Notes: generated from the letters alone by a model not told the origin. 64,000 nt of DNA from an uncultured Candidatus Melainabacteria bacterium (GCA_949927415.1 CATLFB010000001.1:124001-188000); one strand, 5' to 3'; numbered from the stretch's first letter, positions 48,209 to 57,986 are shown. Numbers and translations: made by a program.

Positions 48209-50389
48209 ATGGAAGAGTTTTCAATAATTATTTGTTCATGGCTTTTTGCACTTGTTGCAGCACTTTTTATATGGATGATATTCATCCAGAGCAATGTTTC
48301 AAAGCTCACAGAGGCTGTAAAAGATATCAAATCCATCCTCATAAAATCCGGTAAAATTACAACGTCAGACAATGAAGATTCTAAATCCGAAACTGACGAT
48401 TATCCGGCTCATATTGATGAAATCTCTGACAGCATCTTTTTTTCAGGTCCAAACAATTTCTCAGAAGACATAAAGCCTGAAACAACTGAAATTTTACCGG
48501 AACCAATCCCTTCTGCAGAATTAAGTATTGAAAAAGAAGAAAAACCAGCTTCAGATTTTGAAAAAATATTTTTAGGAAATATTTTCAACAAAATCGGTGC
48601 ATTTGCAATCCTTATCGGCATAATTATTTTCATAAAATTAATTTCACCGTTTATAATTTTTACACCTGCAATAAAGGCCGCACTCGGATATCTGGCGGGA
48701 TTTGCAATGATTGGCGGAGCATTAAAACTCCATGCGAATAAAAAGCTTCAAAACTATTCGGAAGTTCTCCTTGGAACAGGATTTGGCGCACTATTCATTA
48801 CAACCTACTGCGCAAGCACAATTCTCGCACTTTTCAGCCTGCATACAACCTTTGCCGTCGCAACGGCACTATTGCTTGCATCCTTTTATCTTGCAGACAA
48901 ATTAAAAACAATCTCAATGCTTGCAATAAGCCTTGTTGCAGGGTATTTGAACCCGTTTTTCATCCACCATTCACCAAACTTTTTATTCGGCTACCTTGTA
49001 TTCGTAAACCTCCTATCAATTGCATACACTTACAAAAACAGAACAAGAAATACGGTTAATATAATAAATCTTGTTTTAACCTGTATTACAGCCCTGATTT
49101 TCGTAAGAAACCTCACAATTGTTGACCTATCAATACTTTTTGCAATATATTTCGCTTACGATATTTTAACTTCATATAAAAATAACGAGGTTTCAAACAA
49201 AGCCCTAAATTACACAAACTTTATCGTGTTTTCGATAATGCTGATTGTAATATTCCCTGACAATTACAATGCAGTCGGATACACAGAATTAGGCATCTTT
49301 GCACTTTATGCAATAACAGCAGCGATTAAAAAATCAAATGCCGACGCCTTCAAAAACTACATCTATCTGGCACTTTCAGCGCTCAATTTGTTTGTGTACT
49401 TTTTATGCCAGAAATCTCCGACAACAAAATGCATTGCATGGTCCGCTGAAGCTGCAATACTTTCATTTTACGCATACAAATTTAAGTTTAACACACTTGC
49501 CAATTGGGCAGTTGCAGTCTGGACTGCGGCATTTTTATCAATAATCCCGATTGATGGCGTATTCGGCATAAAATCAATCGGTAATTACACACCCGTATGG
49601 AATATCAGATTAGGAATGTTTGCACCTGTAATTTTATCTTCTGCCGTAGCGCATTTCTTCCTCAGAAATTCAGACGAAAAAAAAGTGCAAAATATCGCGG
49701 AATTTTTCAGGCTTGACTGCATTTCTTTAAGCTATTTGTACATCGGTCTTGAATCCAATTCAATAATAAACAAATGGTTTGTCGCTGAAAACACATCCGC
49801 CCGCTTTATCAACAGCATGATAAATATAATACTCGGATTTGCATACACAATCAATTTCGAAAAATTATATAAATCAACAGAATTCAAAACTTTCAGAGTA
49901 TTTGCTTTTTTAATCGGAATTTATTCAGCCATATATTTGATTTTTGCAGGAATCCACTACATACCGCTGGCGGCATTCATTCCTCTGATTAACCTTCGCG
50001 CCGCTGCATTCTGCGCAGCAATCACTGCCGCCGGCCTTCTTGCAAAATGGAACGGAAAAGAATTCTTTAAATATCTTGCTGTATTTTTCGGATTTCTATT
50101 TATTCACTATGAAATCAATGACGTAATCACAAAATTCTCGCTGACAGATGCAGAATATTTAATTTCGGTGTGCTGGGTTCTGTACTCAGGCGCAATCACG
50201 TCAATCGGAATATTCAAAAACAAACAGTTCTTGAAACTTTCCGGAATCTGGCTGTGCATTCTTTCAATTTTGAGAATCTTTCTCTATGACCTTGCTCAGG
50301 TTGATATTCTGTATAAATTCATCGCATTCCTGACTCTCGGCATAATACTTCTGGCTTTATCATATATTTACAACAAACGCAGGAAATAA
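48209..50389 (+). CDS. DUF2339 polytopic membrane protein
   Basis: 726 residues from the ATG at 48209 (GGAGGGAG 3-8 nt upstream); an earlier ATG at 48158 lacks that site. Residues 1-25 are a membrane span, 30-120 an acidic linker (ETDDYPAHIDEISDS, ETTEILPEPIPSAELS). From LGNIFNKIGAFAILIGIIIFIKLI on there are about 18-20 hydrophobic spans with LLGTGFGALFITTYCASTIL and LAGYLNPF-like family motifs. The family's function is unknown; a role in envelope polymer handling is only a guess. It sits between nth and the hydrogenase operon, which has its own promoter. Confidence 0.88.
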   Translation: MEEFSIIICSWLFALVAALFIWMIFIQSNVSKLTEAVKDIKSILIKSGKITTSDNEDSKSETDDYPAHIDEISDSIFFSGPNNFSEDIKPETTEILPEPIPSAELSIEKEEKPASDFEKIFLGNIFNKIGAFAILIGIIIFIKLISPFIIFTPAIKAALGYLAGFAMIGGALKLHANKKLQNYSEVLLGTGFGALFITTYCASTILALFSLHTTFAVATALLLASFYLADKLKTISMLAISLVAGYLNPFFIHHSPNFLFGYLVFVNLLSIAYTYKNRTRNTVNIINLVLTCITALIFVRNLTIVDLSILFAIYFAYDILTSYKNNEVSNKALNYTNFIVFSIMLIVIFPDNYNAVGYTELGIFALYAITAAIKKSNADAFKNYIYLALSALNLFVYFLCQKSPTTKCIAWSAEAAILSFYAYKFKFNTLANWAVAVWTAAFLSIIPIDGVFGIKSIGNYTPVWNIRLGMFAPVILSSAVAHFFLRNSDEKKVQNIAEFFRLDCISLSYLYIGLESNSIINKWFVAENTSARFINSMINIILGFAYTINFEKLYKSTEFKTFRVFAFLIGIYSAIYLIFAGIHYIPLAAFIPLINLRAAAFCAAITAAGLLAKWNGKEFFKYLAVFFGFLFIHYEINDVITKFSLTDAEYLISVCWVLYSGAITSIGIFKNKQFLKLSGIWLCILSILRIFLYDLAQVDILYKFIAFLTLGIILLALSYIYNKRRK

Positions 50390-50422
50390 GCCTTATAAAG
50401 CTTGTAAAACAATGATACAAAC

Positions 50423-50451
50423 TTGATTTTTTTGCGGCTATATGCGATAAT
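50423..50451 (+). promoter_or_regulatory. Promoter of the hydrogenase operon
   Basis: TTGATT, 17-bp spacer, GATAAT, followed by a leader of about 60 nt to the hydC start. Confidence 0.6.
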
Positions 50452-50520
50452 TTTCTTAAGATTATGTAGTAAAAACAACATAAATCGGGGTTAATAGTAA
50501 ATCACAATAGGAGTTCTAAA

Positions 50521-51015
50521 ATGACCGTAGAAAATCCTCATGGTATTGCTACCGAAAAGCTGGACCATATTATCACCGAATGCGGAGGTAAAAAGTCTAA
50601 CTTAATCGCAATGCTGCAAAAAGTTCAGGAAGTTTACCGGTATCTTCCCGAAGACGCAATGATCTATATCGGAACAAAAGTAGAAGGACTTTCACCGGCA
50701 ACAGTGTTCGGCGTTGCAACTTTTTACGCACAATTTTCGCTGGAGCCTAAAGGCAAATTTGAAATAAAAGTCTGTGACGGAACAGCCTGCCACGTTCGCG
50801 GATCAATGCCTGTACTGAACGCAATCAGAGCAAAATTAAATTTGCAAGCCGGCCAGTTGACAAGCGAAAACGGGCTTTTCTCTCTTGAAACCGTAAGCTG
50901 TCTTGGCGCATGCGGACTTGCTCCGGTTGTGGTAATCAACGATAAAGTTTATCCTCAAATGACATCCGACGCTATCACAATAGTTTTGGATACACTGATG
51001 AAGGAGGAAAATTAA
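50521..51015 (+). CDS. hydC: Electron-bifurcating hydrogenase, NuoE-like subunit
   Basis: 164 residues. Thioredoxin-like [2Fe-2S] protein with ligands in CDGTACHVRG and SCLGACGLAP (C-x4-C ... C-x3-C). The N-terminal helical bundle is LIAMLQKVQEVYRYLPEDAMIYI. It is the HydC/HndA-type partner of the NuoF-like and [FeFe] subunits downstream, not complex I, because HydA follows and no membrane subunits do. AGGAG 6 nt before the ATG. Its stop overlaps the next start (ATTAATGG), so translation is coupled. Confidence 0.92.
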   Translation: MTVENPHGIATEKLDHIITECGGKKSNLIAMLQKVQEVYRYLPEDAMIYIGTKVEGLSPATVFGVATFYAQFSLEPKGKFEIKVCDGTACHVRGSMPVLNAIRAKLNLQAGQLTSENGLFSLETVSCLGACGLAPVVVINDKVYPQMTSDAITIVLDTLMKEEN

Positions 51016-52877
51016 TGGAAAAAACAGCATTAAATATTGATATAAAAGAAGAACAGAAAAAAGCTCAGGAACAAATTACACAGCAGGGCTTGAGAGTTCT
51101 TGTCTGCGCCGGCACGGGATGTGTTGCAAACGGAGCATTGAAAGTAATCGACAAATTCAAAGAACTCGGTGCTGATGTTTCTGTACTTTCTGATTACGAC
51201 AAAATGACAATTGTTCCGACCGGCTGCCACGGATTTTGCGAACAGGGCGTTCTGGTCGTAATTCCGGACAAACACGTGACTTACGTAAAAGTAAAAGAAA
51301 AAGATGTTGAAGAAATTTACGAAAGCCACATTAAAAACAACAAACCGGTTGAAAGGTTAATGTATGTTGACCCGAAAACCCATGAACACGTTCAGGATGA
51401 CGAACATATTAATTTTTACGCAAAACAAACAAGAACTGCACTCAAAAATTGCGGAAACATCAACGCAGAATGCATTGACGAAGCAATTGCAGTCAGAGGT
51501 TATGAAGCTTTGGCAAATGTTTTAGCAGAAAACAATCCGGACGCTGTAATTGAAACGATCGAAAAATCAGGTTTACGCGGACGCGGCGGCGGCGGTTTTC
51601 CGACAGGCCGCAAATGGAGATTTACGGCCGCAAACAGAGGCGGGAAATCTTACATTGTCTGCAACGGTGATGAAGGCGACCCTGGCGCGTTTATGGACAG
51701 AAGCGTTATGGAAGGCGATCCGCACAAACTTCTCGAAGGTATGGCAATTGCAGCCTTCGCAATAGGCGCTGATGAAGGTTATATTTACGTTCGCGCAGAA
51801 TATCCGCTTGCAATTAAACGTCTTAGAAAAGCAATTAAAGATGCTGAAGCAAGAAACTTTCTCGGAAAAAACATCATGGGAAGTGATTTTTCTCTGGAAA
51901 TTCATATTAAAGAAGGCGCCGGCGCATTTGTTTGCGGCGAAGAAACAGCTTTAATCGCGTCTATCGAAGGTGAGCGCGGAATGCCAAGACCGAAACCGCC
52001 ATTTCCGGCAAACAAAGGGCTTTTTGGCCGACCGACCCTGATTAACAACGTTGAAACCTTAGCCAATGTACCGGTTATTATGCTTAACGGTGCGGACTGG
52101 TTTGCGCAGATGGGCACGGAAACTTCAAAAGGTACTAAAACTTTCGCGCTGACAGGAGATGTTAACAACACCGGTCTTATTGAAGTTCCGATGGGAACAA
52201 CCTTACGTGAAATCGTTTTTGATATTGGCGGCGGCATGCGCGACGGCAAGAAGTTCAAAGCCGTTCAAATCGGCGGTCCGTCCGGCGGCTGCTTAACAGA
52301 AGAACATCTTGACATTCCGATGGATTACGACAACCTTATTAAAGCCGGTGCAATGGTCGGGTCAGGGGGCTTAGTTGTAATGAGCGACAAAACCTGTATC
52401 GTTGAAGTTGCAAGATTTTTCATGAACTTTACACAGAACGAAAGCTGCGGAAAGTGCGTTCCATGCCGCGAGGGTACGAAAAACATGCTCAAAATTCTTG
52501 AAAAAATCGTTGCCGGCAAAGGCGAAATGAAGGATTTGGAAACACTCGAAGAACTCGCTCAATCGGTTAAAGACGGCTCATTATGCGGGCTTGGAAAAAC
52601 TGCTCCAAATCCTGTACTTTCTACGTTGAAATACTTTAGAGACGAATATATCGCACACATCAAGGACAAAAAATGTCCGGCAGGCGTTTGTACGGCAATG
52701 AAGAAGATCGTCATTCAGGAAGATCTTTGCAAAGGGTGCACAAAATGCGCTAGAACCTGTCCTGTCGGAGCGATTACGGGAACCGTTAAACAGCCGCACC
52801 ACATTGATCAGGAAAAATGTATCAAGTGCGAAGCTTGTCTTACCAATTGCCCGTTCAGAGCGATAGTTTTAGAGTAA
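51015..52877 (+). CDS. hydB: Electron-bifurcating hydrogenase, NuoF-like NADH/FMN subunit
   Basis: 620 residues. N-terminal thioredoxin-like [2Fe-2S] domain (CAGTGCVANGALK, PTGCHGFCEQG), NuoF core with NADH/FMN-binding RGRGGGGFPTGRKW at about 187 and YIVCNGDEGDPGAFMDR, then the [4Fe-4S] site ESCGKCVPCREGTKNM at about 476. The C-terminal extension carries two [4Fe-4S] ferredoxin motifs, CKGCTKCARTCPVGAI and CIKCEACLTNCPF. This is the full HydB/HndC architecture that oxidises or reduces NAD(H) and ferredoxin together with H2. AAGGAGG 6 nt before the ATG, within the hydC end. Confidence 0.93.
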   Translation: MEKTALNIDIKEEQKKAQEQITQQGLRVLVCAGTGCVANGALKVIDKFKELGADVSVLSDYDKMTIVPTGCHGFCEQGVLVVIPDKHVTYVKVKEKDVEEIYESHIKNNKPVERLMYVDPKTHEHVQDDEHINFYAKQTRTALKNCGNINAECIDEAIAVRGYEALANVLAENNPDAVIETIEKSGLRGRGGGGFPTGRKWRFTAANRGGKSYIVCNGDEGDPGAFMDRSVMEGDPHKLLEGMAIAAFAIGADEGYIYVRAEYPLAIKRLRKAIKDAEARNFLGKNIMGSDFSLEIHIKEGAGAFVCGEETALIASIEGERGMPRPKPPFPANKGLFGRPTLINNVETLANVPVIMLNGADWFAQMGTETSKGTKTFALTGDVNNTGLIEVPMGTTLREIVFDIGGGMRDGKKFKAVQIGGPSGGCLTEEHLDIPMDYDNLIKAGAMVGSGGLVVMSDKTCIVEVARFFMNFTQNESCGKCVPCREGTKNMLKILEKIVAGKGEMKDLETLEELAQSVKDGSLCGLGKTAPNPVLSTLKYFRDEYIAHIKDKKCPAGVCTAMKKIVIQEDLCKGCTKCARTCPVGAITGTVKQPHHIDQEKCIKCEACLTNCPFRAIVLE

Positions 52878-52880
52878 GGG

Positions 52881-52990
52881 TAAAGTGAAAGTGAGAAGTG
52901 AAAAGTCCGTTACGTTCGCTTCACTCAGGTTAAATAACGTGCGTAAGCACCTATAAGGTCTTTTCACCTTTCACATCTCACTTTTCACAA
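52881..52990. repeat. MITE/REP-like inverted repeat between hydB and hydA
   Basis: Arms of about 30 bp made of GTGAAAAGT-type units (GAGAAGTGAAAAGTCC on the left; its near-complement CTTTTCACC...CTCACTTTTCAC on the right) surround a 50-bp centre with its own CGTGCGTAAGCAC hairpin. Non-coding. It inserts 134 bp between two genes that are usually adjacent. Confidence 0.65.
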
Positions 52991-53011
52991 TAACAAAAAA
53001 GGAATTACAAA

Positions 53012-54763
53012 ATGACAGATAAAAAAACACTATTTATAGACGGCCGCGAAGTCGAATTCACAGACGAGCCGAACCTTCTTGAAGTAATCAGAAAAGCCGG
53101 CATGAATGTTCCGACATTTTGCTACCGTCCGGATTTAACCTCGTTTGGCGCATGCAGAATGTGCGTTGTGGAAATCGAAGGCCGCGGAATTCAATCTTCC
53201 TGCACAATGCCGCCGGAAGCCGGATTAAAAGTTCATCTTAACACAGAAAAAACAAGACGAATCAGAAAAACAGTTCTTGAACTTCTTCTTGCAAACCATG
53301 ACAAAAGCTGTTTAACCTGCGATAAATCCGGTAACTGCGAACTGCAACAATACGCCGAAGAATACGGAATCAAAACAATCCGCTATCCGGATAAAGCTCC
53401 GGATGAATATCTTCCGGTCGACGACAGCTCGCCGTCATTAGTCCGTGACCCGAACAAATGTATCCTTTGCGGGGCATGTGTTCGGGCTTGTACAGAATTT
53501 CAGGGGCATTCTGTTCTCGGATTTGCAAACAGAGGCTCAAAAACAGTCGTACAGCCCATGAACGGCAGACCGCTCGGACAGGTTGACTGCGTAAACTGCG
53601 GACAGTGCGCAGCAGTGTGCCCGACGGGCGCTTTGACAATCAAATCCGACATTGAAAACGTTTGGAGAGAAATTACAAACAAAGATAAAAAAGTCGTTGT
53701 TCAAATGGCCCCTGCAACACGCGTTGCAATCGGCGAAATGTTCGGGCTTGAGCCGGGCGAAAATTCAATCAAAAAAATGAATGCCGCTCTTAGAAAAATT
53801 GGTTTCGATTTAATTTTTGACACCAATTTCAGTGCAGATTTGACGATTATGGAAGAAGCAACCGAGTTTTTGGAAAGACTAAAATCAGGTCAAAATCTTC
53901 CACTCTTCACTTCCTGCTGTCCGGCATGGGTGAAATATCTGGAAGACCAGCATCCAGATATGCTTCATCACTTATCAAGCTGCAAATCGCCGATGTCAAT
54001 GCTTTCGCCGGTTCTGGTTGAACTTGTGCCAAAATATTTCAATGTAGAACGTGAAAACCTGACAGTTGTAGCGATTATGCCTTGTACCGCAAAAAAATAC
54101 GAATGCAAGCGTCCGGAACTTTCACACAACGGACGGCCGGATACGGATTTTGTCCTGACTACTCAGGAACTTGGCCGAATGATAAAAGAAGCCGGCATAA
54201 ACTTCAACGCAATTGAAGGAGAGGACGCCGACAGCCCGTTTGGAGAATACTCCGGTGCCGGAACGATTTTCGGGGCCTCCGGCGGAGTTGCGGAAGCGGC
54301 TGTTAGAACAGCTTACGAATTTGCAACCGGCGAAATTCTTCAGGATGTTGATATTAAAGACATGCGCGGAACTTCAAATAGAAGCCGCGACATCGAACTT
54401 GACCTTAAAGGCACAAAACTTGTTGTCCGTGTTGTTTCAACTCTTAAAGAAGCTGAAAAGGCAATCCGCGAAATCAAAGAAGGCAAAGCGCCTTTCCAAA
54501 TGCTTGAAGTTATGGCATGCCCCGGCGGATGTATAAACGGCGGCGGCCAGCCAAGAAGCTGTGATGACAGCAGAATTAAGGGTGAACGCGCAGAAGGCTT
54601 GTACAGAGAAGATTCTGAACTCGGCCTTAGAAAATCGCACATGAATCCTTCTATTCAGAAGCTTTATCAGGAATATCTGGAACATCCGAATTCCCATAAA
54701 GCCCACGAAATTCTGCACACAGTTTACACCAATAAATTTGCAGGCTCATACAAAGATATCTAA
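53012..54763 (+). CDS. hydA: [FeFe] hydrogenase catalytic subunit
   Basis: 583 residues. It produces or oxidises H2 in the cytoplasm. Order: [2Fe-2S] domain (CYRPDLTSFGACRMCVVEIEG), His/Cys [4Fe-4S] (HDKSCLTCDKSGNCELQ), two ferredoxin clusters (CILCGACVRACTEF, CVNCGQCAAVCPTGA), then the H-cluster with TSCCPAW at about 299, MPCTAKKYECKRPE at about 356 and ACPGGCINGGGQP at about 503, all ligands present. The small-subunit-like tail LYQEYLEHPNSHKAHEILHTVY is fused. Together with HydC and HydB this is a trimeric NADH/ferredoxin-linked (HydABC/HndACD) enzyme for disposal of fermentative reductant. AAAGGAA 8 nt before the ATG. Confidence 0.96.
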   Translation: MTDKKTLFIDGREVEFTDEPNLLEVIRKAGMNVPTFCYRPDLTSFGACRMCVVEIEGRGIQSSCTMPPEAGLKVHLNTEKTRRIRKTVLELLLANHDKSCLTCDKSGNCELQQYAEEYGIKTIRYPDKAPDEYLPVDDSSPSLVRDPNKCILCGACVRACTEFQGHSVLGFANRGSKTVVQPMNGRPLGQVDCVNCGQCAAVCPTGALTIKSDIENVWREITNKDKKVVVQMAPATRVAIGEMFGLEPGENSIKKMNAALRKIGFDLIFDTNFSADLTIMEEATEFLERLKSGQNLPLFTSCCPAWVKYLEDQHPDMLHHLSSCKSPMSMLSPVLVELVPKYFNVERENLTVVAIMPCTAKKYECKRPELSHNGRPDTDFVLTTQELGRMIKEAGINFNAIEGEDADSPFGEYSGAGTIFGASGGVAEAAVRTAYEFATGEILQDVDIKDMRGTSNRSRDIELDLKGTKLVVRVVSTLKEAEKAIREIKEGKAPFQMLEVMACPGGCINGGGQPRSCDDSRIKGERAEGLYREDSELGLRKSHMNPSIQKLYQEYLEHPNSHKAHEILHTVYTNKFAGSYKDI

Positions 54764-54770
54764 TACCCGA

Positions 54771-54799
54771 AAGCACTCTCTTAGCGGGAGTGCTTTTTT
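54771..54799 (+). terminator. Terminator of the hydrogenase operon
   Basis: AAGCACTC/GAGTGCTT stem, 9-nt loop, T6. Confidence 0.85.
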
Positions 54800-54811
54800 A
54801 AAGGAGAAGAA

Positions 54812-55183
54812 ATGAAAAAGAAAATTTTAATATTACTAGTTTTTGCTTTTCTTGCCTCTATTCCGGCATTCGCAACAGACAAACCGAAAAATGCATCTAA
54901 ACTCCAACTCAGTAATCTTGCAAAAATAAAAAATCTGGCATACGAATATACAAGTATTAATTTGCAGGAAAAAGACGGTTCTTCAATAAAAATTCTTGAT
55001 GAAATGACGGGACTCGGTGCAAAAAACTTAAATGTCCGAACATATTCCCCCTGTTCATGCCGCGGAACAATCACAATCAACGGCAAACAAATTGATGCAA
55101 AAAACAGACGCTGTGCAGTTCTAAAATATTCCTACAAGAACAAAGATTATGAATTTGGCAGATGCTCAGAGCCTGTCAATTAA
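54812..55183 (+). CDS. Small exported hypothetical protein
   Basis: 123 residues. Signal peptide MKKKILILLVFAFLASIPAFA (cleavage after FAFA or AFA), then a mature domain with SPCSCRGTITINGKQIDAKNRRC and a final RC, so four Cys that could pair in the periplasm. No family recognised. AAAGGAG 5 nt before the ATG. Flanked on both sides by terminators, so monocistronic unless read through from hydA. Location periplasmic or surface by inference. Confidence 0.75.
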   Translation: MKKKILILLVFAFLASIPAFATDKPKNASKLQLSNLAKIKNLAYEYTSINLQEKDGSSIKILDEMTGLGAKNLNVRTYSPCSCRGTITINGKQIDAKNRRCAVLKYSYKNKDYEFGRCSEPVN

Positions 55184-55184
55184 C

Positions 55185-55216
55185 AAAAAATCCCTTCTTT
55201 AAAGAAGGGATTTTTT
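55185..55216. terminator. Bidirectional terminator
   Basis: Perfect 16-bp palindrome AAAAAATCCCTTCTTT/AAAGAAGGGATTTTTT between two convergent genes. Confidence 0.9.
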
Positions 55217-55239
55217 AAGTTTTCACTTACACTGAAATT

Positions 55240-55707
55240 CTACTTAACAGCTTTAATCACAGCCTGTGTAATATCTTCACCGCCATGAAGCACCACATTT
55301 TTTGCAAGAACCAAATTATATCCGCCTGCTTTTGCCTGCGCATTTACAGTTTTTGAAATGCTGGCATCAATTGCTGACAATTTTGCAACATATTCCTTTT
55401 CCATTTTTTCTTTTCTTGCCTGAAGTTCTTTTGAATATTTAGCTTCTAAGTCTTTTTTCTTTTTCTCATCTGAAGATGCTGCGATGTTCTTTCTTGCATT
55501 TTCAACATATTTAACAAGTTCCTGAGTTTTAGCTTCCTGCTCTTTCTTAAGGTTCTTAACCTGTGTAGAGCTGGAAACAACCAACGGAACATCAACAACT
55601 GCAACTTTGAAGTTTGATGGTACGTCAGACATAGCAAAATTATTTACAGAAAAACCGATAACAAATGCAGCCAAACTTACTGTTAAAAATTTCAAATTCT
55701 TGTTCAT
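55240..55707 (-). CDS. OmpH/Skp-like periplasmic chaperone
   Basis: 155 residues. Signal peptide MNKNLKFLTVSLAAFVIGFSVNNFA, then the OmpH start FKVAVVDVPLVVSSS (VAVVD motif), a long coiled-coil tentacle region VKNLKKEQEAKTQELVKYVENARKN...EKMEKEYVAKL, and the closing strand GYNLVLAKNVVLHGGEDITQAVIKAV. Skp-type trimers hold unfolded outer-membrane proteins in the periplasm. AAGGAGA precedes the ATG by 5-6 nt. It lies near the TpsB gene and shares with it a divergent 270-bp intergenic region. Confidence 0.88.
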   Translation of the reverse strand: MNKNLKFLTVSLAAFVIGFSVNNFAMSDVPSNFKVAVVDVPLVVSSSTQVKNLKKEQEAKTQELVKYVENARKNIAASSDEKKKKDLEAKYSKELQARKEKMEKEYVAKLSAIDASISKTVNAQAKAGGYNLVLAKNVVLHGGEDITQAVIKAVK

Positions 55708-55798
55708 AATATCTCCTTATCTTACCGAACATTTCTACACCTCATGTATGAAATTTTAAAAATTCCTAAGCTAAAAGTGTGAACTTTATTTAAGCTTC

Positions 55799-55827
55799 TT
55801 TACACGGATGTCAATATTTTATATAAT
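55799..55827 (+). promoter_or_regulatory. Promoter of the TpsB gene
   Basis: TTTACA, 17-bp spacer, TATAAT. It implies a 5' leader of about 145 nt, AT-rich, in which I see no known riboswitch. Confidence 0.6.
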
Positions 55828-55977
55828 AATAACAGATGAATAAAGTATTTCTTTAAAATATTAATTTTTGTAAAATTATTAGCAAAAATATTTTAGGAAG
55901 TGTTTTTATTTCTGTATTAAGTAAGACAATATAGGTATGACTTGAGAATTTATTAAATTAATTTATAAAGGTGAATG

Positions 55978-57918
55978 ATGAAAAAGACAGAAATTAATAG
56001 AAGTGTGCTAAAAGCAGTTGTGTGTTTATCCGCATTTTGCGCAATTGCTTTACCTGCGTCTGTTACTGCCGCAAGCGCCTATGACGGGGCGCTGCCTGTG
56101 TCTATCAACCAGATTATGATGGAAAGCGGCGGTAATATAAAACATGATACAGATATGTTACGCTACAAACGCAACGAAAAAGATATCCGCGAAGATTATT
56201 TGAAATACGACCAGAACAGAAACTTTGAAGGAAACCAAGGGCAGGTTATTAAAAACAATGACACCGTTGATTCAAGCTTCATGCAAGGTCAGGTTCAAGA
56301 CATCGACACAAAAGGCGTGTTCATAAATTCGATTGAAGTTGCGCCCTCAGAAGTTCTTTCAGCTGAAGAAGTTAACAGTATTGTTCAGCCTTTGGTCGGA
56401 AAAAATGTCTTCATCAGTGACATTCAAAATGTAATTGATCGTTTGAATAATTTATATGCAGAAAAAGGCTTTGTAACAGCAAAGGCATTTTTGCCCGAAC
56501 AAACAGTTGAAAACGGCCATATTTATATTGAATTAATCGAAAGTAAAGTCGGAAACATTTCTGTCGAACAAAACAAATGGACAAGAAGCAAATACATCAC
56601 AGACAGAGTTGAGCAAAAATCAGGCCAGCTTTTTGATATTGTTGAACTTGAAAAAGATATTCTTGACTTCAACAGATACAATGAAGGCGTAAATTTAACC
56701 GCAAACCTGACAGCAGGCACTCAGCCCGGCACAACAGATATCCAGCTGACAGCGCATGAAAACATTCCTTTCCATGTTGTCGGAATTATGGATAACGCGG
56801 GCCGTTACCAGACAGGACGTTTAAGAGGCGGCGCAATGATTTATGCGGACAGCTTGTTCCATAACAGAGACCGTTTATCATTGGGTTCATACTTTGCCGG
56901 AGGTTCAATAAGCCCGTTTGCAGATTACAACTTCCCCGTAAACAAAAAAGACGGACGCGTGGGCTTTATGTATTCATCCACATTTGCAAAAATCAAATGG
57001 GGTCCGTTAACAGATCTTGATTTAAAATCTAAATCATATATTTATTCATTGTACTATTCACAACCGCTTGTTAGAAAATCAGGCTTAGAATTGAAAAGTT
57101 ATGCCGGAATCAACTACAAACGTGCCAGAACAAGTATTTTTGACGATTGGATTGATATCGGCCTTGATGAAGTTACCAGTGCTGATGTAGCTTTGAACTT
57201 AAGAAAAGATACCAGATACGGTATCTGGTATGCAAACCAGGGTGTGTCAATGGCTCTTCCTCTATTCGACAGCCAGTCAAGCTATGTAAAAATCAACGGT
57301 GGCGCCGTCAGATTGCATGACTTTTCACACGGTGTAATCGGTCAATTGAAAGCAAATTACCAGATTATCCCGAACAACAAACATATCCCGTATCTTGACC
57401 AGTTACAAACAGGTGGTTTGGCAACAGTCAGAGGTTACTCGGAAGGTATCTTGATGGGCAAAAACGGATACTACACAAGTGCAGAATTGATGTTCCCGCT
57501 AATGCCAAGAGAAGTTACAAGCCCGAGATCAGGCGAAAAAGTTCCGTTTGTCGGAAAATATGTTAAAGGTGCAGTGTTTGCAGACCATGCAGGTGTTTTC
57601 CCGACAGCAAACGAAGATATCTATAACGGAAGTTACTTCCTGATGTCTTTAGGTATGGGCTTGAGAGTTCAATTGCCGGGTGACTTGAGCGCAAGACTTT
57701 ACTGGGGTTATCCTCTCGTAAACAATGCGTATGAAACAGACAGAAAATACGGTCGTTTCCACTTCGAATTGACTCTGGAACCGAACCTCGATGCTCTGTT
57801 AAGACACCGTTCAACAGCAGTTGCACCTGCACCGTACAAACATGTTGAAGCAGAATTCAACTATGATGATGTCAGACACTATGACTACTTCAACGACGGC
57901 AGCGGCGGCGCATTATAA
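55978..57918 (+). CDS. TpsB outer-membrane transporter (ShlB/FhaC family)
   Basis: 646 residues; the second of two adjacent ATGs is favoured by AAAGG spacing. Signal peptide ends near AVTAASA (about residue 37). Residues about 105-185 are a POTRA-type domain (IFINSIEVAPSEVLSAEEVNSIVQPLVGKNVFISDIQNVIDRLNNLYAEKGFVTAKAFLPEQ). The 16-strand barrel follows, with VRGYSEG at the conserved VRG position and a terminal strand GRFHFELTLEP; a 45-residue tail DDVRHYDYFNDGSGGAL extends beyond. It secretes a TpsA exoprotein by two-partner secretion; no TpsA is adjacent, so the partner is elsewhere. Confidence 0.87.
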   Translation: MKKTEINRSVLKAVVCLSAFCAIALPASVTAASAYDGALPVSINQIMMESGGNIKHDTDMLRYKRNEKDIREDYLKYDQNRNFEGNQGQVIKNNDTVDSSFMQGQVQDIDTKGVFINSIEVAPSEVLSAEEVNSIVQPLVGKNVFISDIQNVIDRLNNLYAEKGFVTAKAFLPEQTVENGHIYIELIESKVGNISVEQNKWTRSKYITDRVEQKSGQLFDIVELEKDILDFNRYNEGVNLTANLTAGTQPGTTDIQLTAHENIPFHVVGIMDNAGRYQTGRLRGGAMIYADSLFHNRDRLSLGSYFAGGSISPFADYNFPVNKKDGRVGFMYSSTFAKIKWGPLTDLDLKSKSYIYSLYYSQPLVRKSGLELKSYAGINYKRARTSIFDDWIDIGLDEVTSADVALNLRKDTRYGIWYANQGVSMALPLFDSQSSYVKINGGAVRLHDFSHGVIGQLKANYQIIPNNKHIPYLDQLQTGGLATVRGYSEGILMGKNGYYTSAELMFPLMPREVTSPRSGEKVPFVGKYVKGAVFADHAGVFPTANEDIYNGSYFLMSLGMGLRVQLPGDLSARLYWGYPLVNNAYETDRKYGRFHFELTLEPNLDALLRHRSTAVAPAPYKHVEAEFNYDDVRHYDYFNDGSGGAL

Positions 57919-57949
57919 AAAACGCGCAAATACAAAATAAAACTTGAAA

Positions 57950-57986
57950 AATAACACCTTTGGTTCTAGACTAAAGGTGTTATTTT
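57950..57986 (+). terminator. Terminator of the TpsB gene
   Basis: AATAACACCTTT/AAAGGTGTTATT stem, 11-nt loop, T-rich end. Confidence 0.8.

Noticed and set aside
50521-54763. Respiratory complex I genes (nuoE/nuoF/nuoG)
   Set aside because: The third gene carries all three H-cluster motifs of [FeFe] hydrogenase and no membrane subunits follow, so this is a soluble bifurcating hydrogenase.
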